Assembly: GCA_024277445.1 (NCBI GenBank)
Contig: JAJRVE010000120.1
Location: 1-37,993 of the forward strand
DNA length: 37,993 nucleotides
Direction: 5' to 3'
Origin: Campylobacterales bacterium
GTDB taxonomy: Bacteria; Campylobacterota; Campylobacteria; Campylobacterales; Sulfurimonadaceae
Shown here: positions 35,023 through 37,993 of the stretch, one piece after another
How positions within the stretch are numbered: the stretch's first letter is position 1
Layout: the number at the start of each line of letters is the position of its first letter
The notes under the pieces: generated by a model
Seen by the model: the letters and a program-made list of their open reading frames with translations, nothing else
The model's database searches: none
What the model was told of the DNA's origin: nothing
Made by a program: the position numbers and the translations under genes

Positions 35023-36099
35023 TTACGCTTCTTCTTTATAGTCTAACTTACCTGCCACAGCCTCTTTTGCATGAATAAGGTTCTCTATCTGTGCCTTGAC
35101 CTTGTCGTAGCGAAACTGCTCTTTAAAGCCTTGTATACGACCACCAGCTGCATTTGGATGTCCACCACCGCCTGCCCACTCTTTAGATATCATTGCTACA
35201 TTGACCTTGTTGTTAGCACGTAAGCTCATGGTTCCACGTGTAGAGACGTCTACGATGAAGTCATACTCAGGGTAGGTGACTAAGAAACCGTTTCCAACAA
35301 TAGAGGTATTGCCCACGTTGTACGATAAAAAGCCTTTGTAGCCTTTATAGTAGATGGTCATGGTCTTCATCTTGGTACCTAGAAGTTTAACGATAAACTT
35401 AGTAGCGAGGTTGTCTAGAGTGTCATCTTGATCTTCACGGAAAAAGTTCTTTTTGAGTGTATGGATCTTCTCATCTAAAACGATGTTAGCACGTTCTTGA
35501 TGGACCATCTGTGCGGCTTCTTTTAATAAAGATACTTTATATTTTCTATCTTCATCTCCAAAGACAACACGGTTGAGCTCACGTGTCTCTGTCACAAGGC
35601 GCATACAGACTTTACCGTATTCAAAGTTTTCAACTTCATCTTGGTGCCAAAGGTCGACAGCATTAACAACATCAACATACTTAGCCATCCACTCTGGTTA
35701 ATCTAGTTCAAAATGCTCTTTAGCGTACTCATAGACTAGCTTGGTCGCACACTTCGTGGTGTCAAGAAAGTACCAGTCATATTTGTCAGCAGACTCTTGT
35801 CCACTTCCATGGTGATCACGTAGCGTGATACTGATCTGTTTGCCCTTTTCGTTTAGACGATCCACCTCACGGTTTAACCATTTTGCTTCATCAGCGGTTA
35901 AGTTAAGATCTGTGATAAAGATGAGAGCAGGTTCATTGTTACTCTTTAGTGCTTCTAAGATCTCATTAAGACGTTCGACAACCTCTGCACCATAGTTAGC
36001 GTTATATGAGAAGATGGTGTAGGGTGTATACTCCATGATAAGTTGACAAGAGTAGCCATCAAGATCAATATGTGAGAGGTGATAAATAGTAGGTTTCAA
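35023..36099 (-). pseudogene. DHH-family phosphoesterase gene split by an in-frame TAA
   Basis: Two ORFs in one frame make one DHH/DHHA1 protein of about 358 codons. The first, 36099-35698, starts at TTG with AAAGGA upstream and holds HIDLDGYS, FITDLN and RDHHGSG, the metal motifs of the DHH domain. It stops at TAA 35700-35698. Only three codons (P-E-W) separate this from ATG 35688, and the second ORF continues with YVDVVNAVDLW, the end of the DHH domain, and GGGGHPNAAGG of DHHA1. No frameshift is present. Reinitiation at 35688 could still give two chains. Family members are NrnA-like oligoribonucleases or pAp phosphatases. Confidence 0.82.
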
Positions 36100-36133
36100 G
36101 TGAGTCCTTTAAAAAAGTGCGAATGAAGAAGGG

Positions 36134-36538
36134 TTACTTCTCCATAATATCGGCGAGTGTGAGTTGTTCTAAGAAGTGGTCGATTTTGCCTTGTAGGCGG
36201 TTAAGAAATGGCCAGATGGTACAAGCTGAAGCTTTTTCAGAAGGACAGGTGCTCTCACTAGAGGCACAGTCAAAGACAGCAGGTGACTTCCCCTCAGCCG
36301 CACACATAATAGCGTGAACAGAGATGTCTTTACTCTCCATAGCTAGGGCAAATCCGCCATGTGCCCCTTTGTAAGAGTTTAAGATCCCTTTACGTGCCAT
36401 AGACTGTAATATCTTGGCTAAAAAGCTTTTAGAGATGTCGAGGTCACGTGAGAGTGTCTCTGCATCCATAGGCTTTTCAGCCTTAGCAAGAACAATAAGT
36501 GATAGTAGGGCGTATTCGCTGGCGCGTGTCATTAACAT
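36134..36538 (-). CDS. Rrf2-family Fe-S transcriptional regulator (IscR/NsrR type)
   Basis: 134 residues. Winged helix: RASEYALLSLIVLAKAEKPMDAETLSRDLDISKSFLAKILQSMARKGILNSYKGAHGGFAL, the full Rrf2 pattern. Three cysteines at 91, 98 and 106 lie where IscR and NsrR bind an Fe-S cluster. Either an Fe-S homeostasis sensor or an NO sensor would fit; the DUF59 gene and NO regulon nearby lean towards NO, but sequence does not settle it. ATG 36538 and ATG 36532 are both possible. A MITE-like element lies only 22 bp upstream, so the native promoter was displaced. Confidence 0.85.
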   Translation of the reverse strand: MLMTRASEYALLSLIVLAKAEKPMDAETLSRDLDISKSFLAKILQSMARKGILNSYKGAHGGFALAMESKDISVHAIMCAAEGKSPAVFDCASSESTCPSEKASACTIWPFLNRLQGKIDHFLEQLTLADIMEK

Positions 36539-36560
36539 AGTTGCTCATTAAATTAAAATA

Positions 36561-36829
36561 TTACGCCATCAACTAAATATCCAAAACTCAAGAGAGTGAG
36601 AAGAGGTAAAATTCGAGTGGAGAGATATGAGGCCTAGCCGTAGCTAAGCCGACTTATCTATCTGCTTGAAGATTGCCTCTTCTCGCTCTCCCCGTAGGGT
36701 GAGGGTACTTTTGCACATACTCTGCGTTAGACAACCTTCACCGTAGCTATGGCTACGCTGAAGAACATCTGCCTTGATTATATACAAAATTACCCTCATT
36801 GAGATTTGGGTATTTAGTTGGTGGCGTAA
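36561..36829 (+). mobile_element. MITE-like element, copy 1
   Basis: A 269-bp element bounded by TTACGCCATCAACTAAATA on the left and the inverse TATTTAGTTGGTGGCGTAA on the right, one mismatch in 19 bp, with similarity extending to about 28 bp. It is flanked by TA on both sides (36559-36560, 36830-36831), the duplication made by IS630/Tc1-mariner transposases. It has no coding capacity for a transposase and contains internal hairpins such as CCGTAGCTATGGCTACG. About 93% identical by eye to the copy at 37411-37680, in the opposite orientation. Confidence 0.85.
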
Positions 36830-36927
36830 TAAGTGAATTATATCACAGTGAGCTTGTGTCTGAGACAAAGTTTGTCTGATTAAGAAATGAAGTAGGTTAT
36901 GGGGTTGTTAAACAAGAAAGTTTTGGT

Positions 36928-36933
36928 TATAAT
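36928..36933 (+). promoter_or_regulatory. -10 box of rpsO
   Basis: TATAAT, 64 nt before the rpsO start. It lies 97 bp beyond the right end of the first MITE-like element, so the rpsO promoter itself appears intact. The leader is long enough for S15 autoregulation, but no pseudoknot was verified. Confidence 0.6.
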
Positions 36934-36997
36934 TCGCGTTCAACATTTGAGAGCATCTGCTAACTTATGAAATTTATATACCCTTATGGAGGCTATT

Positions 36998-37273
36998 ATG
37001 GCTTTAACTGTGGCGAAAAAACAAGAAATTGTAAGTCAATTTGGAACTAACGACACTGATACTGGTTCAACACCAGTTCAAATCGCACTTATTAGTGCAC
37101 GTATTGTGGAGCTTACTGAGCACCTTAAATCATTCAAAAAAGATCACGCATCACGTCTTGGTCTTCTTAAGCTTGTTGGTCAGCGTCGTCGTTTGATGCG
37201 TTACCTTAAGCGTACAGACAGAGAGTCTTACATGAAGACGATTGAAGCACTTTCAATTCGCGACAACATCTAA
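36998..37273 (+). CDS. rpsO: 30S ribosomal protein S15
   Basis: 91 residues from ATG 36998, preceded by TGGAGG; an in-frame start at 36986 lies in the leader. MALTVAKKQEIVSQFG, DTGSTPVQIALISARI, LTEHLK, KDHASRLGLLKLVGQRRRLMRYLK are universal S15 segments that bind the 16S rRNA central domain. The gene sits alone, boxed by two inverted MITE-like elements. A UUCG-loop terminator follows. Confidence 0.97.
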   Translation: MALTVAKKQEIVSQFGTNDTDTGSTPVQIALISARIVELTEHLKSFKKDHASRLGLLKLVGQRRRLMRYLKRTDRESYMKTIEALSIRDNI

Positions 37274-37281
37274 TTCTTCTT

Positions 37282-37301
37282 TACAACGCTTCGGCGTTGT
37301 A
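37282..37301 (+). terminator. rpsO terminator with UUCG tetraloop
   Basis: TACAACGC-TTCG-GCGTTGTA is a perfect 8-bp stem closed by the very stable C(UUCG)G loop, 8 nt after the rpsO stop. A pyrimidine-rich but not pure T run follows. Confidence 0.75.
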
Positions 37302-37410
37302 CCTCTTAACCCCTCACTTTCTTTCCACTTTTATACATTATAAATAGTTATTTAACTAAGCATTACATATCACTTCACAAATCCTTATAAATATGTTATA
37401 AATAGCCTTA

Positions 37411-37680
37411 TTACGCCACCAACTAAATACACAAATCTCAATGAGGGTAATTTTGTGCATAATCAAGGCAGATGTTCTTTAGCGTAGCCGTAGCTACGGT
37501 GAAGGTTATCTAACGCAGAGTATGTGCAAAAGTACCTTCACCCTTCGGGGAGAGCGATAAGAGGCAACCTTCAAGTAGATAGATAAGTCGGCTTAGCAAC
37601 GGCTAGGCCTCATATCTCTCCACTGGAATCTTACCTCTTCTCACTCTCTTGAGTTTTTGTGTATTTAGTTGGTGGCGTAA
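37411..37680 (-). mobile_element. MITE-like element, copy 2 (inverted)
   Basis: A 270-bp inverted copy of the element at 36561-36829, with ends TTACGCCACCAACTAAATA and TATTTAGTTGGTGGCGTAA, identical here over 19 bp. TA flanks both sides (37409-37410, 37681-37682). Its right end, equivalent to the left end of copy 1, faces the last gene, whose ATG lies 26 bp away. No transposase is encoded. Confidence 0.85.
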
Positions 37681-37694
37681 TAATACGATATAAA

Positions 37695-37700
37695 TATAAT
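37695..37700 (+). promoter_or_regulatory. -10 box immediately before the last gene
   Basis: TATAAT ends 6 nt before ATG 37707, so transcription would begin at or next to the start codon, giving a leaderless message; with GTG 37716 as start, the leader would be about 9 nt. It lies 14 bp past the MITE-like element's end. Confidence 0.5.
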
Positions 37701-37706
37701 TTTTGG

Positions 37707-37993
37707 ATGGTTACTGTGAGATATAAAATAGTTCTGTTATTACTAATGTTTATAAGTGATGGAAGTGCAGTTGAACACATCCACTCTAAAAAGGACTATA
37801 CGCCTTTGACCCATAAACTCGCTTGTGCCAAAAGTGAAAAAGATGCGATCATTAAAGTAGATAAGATCCTTGAAAAGATCCTCGACATTCATTCGCCACA
37901 TCTTTACGCTGAAAATGTCTATATCCGTCATAAAAAAAACTCTAAAGGTGCTTTTTGTGTTGAGGGTATTGTGACACAAAAAGGGTTCGATCG
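37707..37993 (+). CDS. Secreted protein of unknown function, 5' part
   Basis: Open to the end of the window (95 complete codons). ATG 37707 gives MVTVRYKIVLLLLMFISDGS, a signal peptide cleaved after about SGSA/DGSA; GTG 37716 is an alternative. The mature start VEHIHSKKDYTPLTHKLACAKSEKDAIIKVDKILEKIL continues to CVEGIVTQKGFD. The even spacing of AT-poor codons and the signal peptide support a real gene. No family is recognised. The only open frame on the opposite strand lacks any such features. Confidence 0.6.
   Translation, partial: MVTVRYKIVLLLLMFISDGSAVEHIHSKKDYTPLTHKLACAKSEKDAIIKVDKILEKILDIHSPHLYAENVYIRHKKNSKGAFCVEGIVTQKGFD

Noticed and set aside
36644-36868. 74-residue ORF inside the first MITE-like element
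   Set aside because: It spans internal hairpins and the terminal repeat, and the equivalent frame is not kept in the second copy.
37743-37979. Minus-strand ORF at the window end
   Set aside because: It is the shadow of a plus-strand frame with a signal peptide and promoter; no ribosome binding site or family features.

Overview
The window reads as a chromosome segment of a denitrifying, sulfur-oxidising Campylobacterota bacterium of the Sulfurimonas type. The basis is gene content: cytochrome cd1 nitrite reductase, cNor, short heme d1 genes, pyrH-rpoZ-rsh-tyrS order, AT-rich intergenic DNA, and -10 boxes without clear -35 boxes. This is inference from protein resemblance; no database search was possible.

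Layout. 1-350: edge of an IS30-type transposase and its flank. 351-2478 (minus): TrpD2/YbiB-like protein and an MFS carrier. 2479-3072: scar with two transposase fragments. 3073-5754: SDR oxidoreductase, AraC regulator, and a second SDR broken by one in-frame TAA. 5790-10157: di-heme peroxidase plus thioredoxin-like partner, thiI, a lipoprotein, a small membrane protein and a Sel1-repeat protein. 10242-19043 (minus): the denitrification island. Read in its own direction it is a 3-TM protein, norC, norB, a 50-residue membrane protein, nirS, a large inverted repeat, a c-type cytochrome, nirJ, nirF and a SUMT (nirE/cobA). 19298-20392: a Lys/Ala-rich periplasmic protein. 20663-25095: siroheme nitrite/sulfite reductase, two tandem membrane paralogues, a CBU_0592-like protein and a DUF302 protein. 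25179-32116: housekeeping block pyrH, rpoZ, rsh, tyrS, an NMO-like enzyme and an amidase. 32136-34897: a DNR-like Crp/Fnr regulator divergent from a DUF2249 / 12-TM / DUF59 operon. 35023-36538: a DHH phosphoesterase split by a TAA, and an Rrf2 regulator. 36561-37680: two inverted copies of a ~270-bp MITE-like element around rpsO. A secreted protein runs off the end.

The most coherent system is a predicted NO/denitrification regulon. Three promoters (3-TM-norCB, cytochrome-nirJFE, DUF2249 operon) carry a TTGAY-N4-RTCAA box followed after exactly 22 nt by a -10-like hexamer, the geometry of class II FNR/DNR activation. The regulator at 32136-32774 has the E-x-x-S-R recognition helix and only one cysteine, which fits a heme/NO-type rather than an Fe-S sensor. 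The second striking item is the MITE pair: TA-flanked, about 93% identical by eye, with the same terminus facing the start codons of the Rrf2 regulator and of the last gene.
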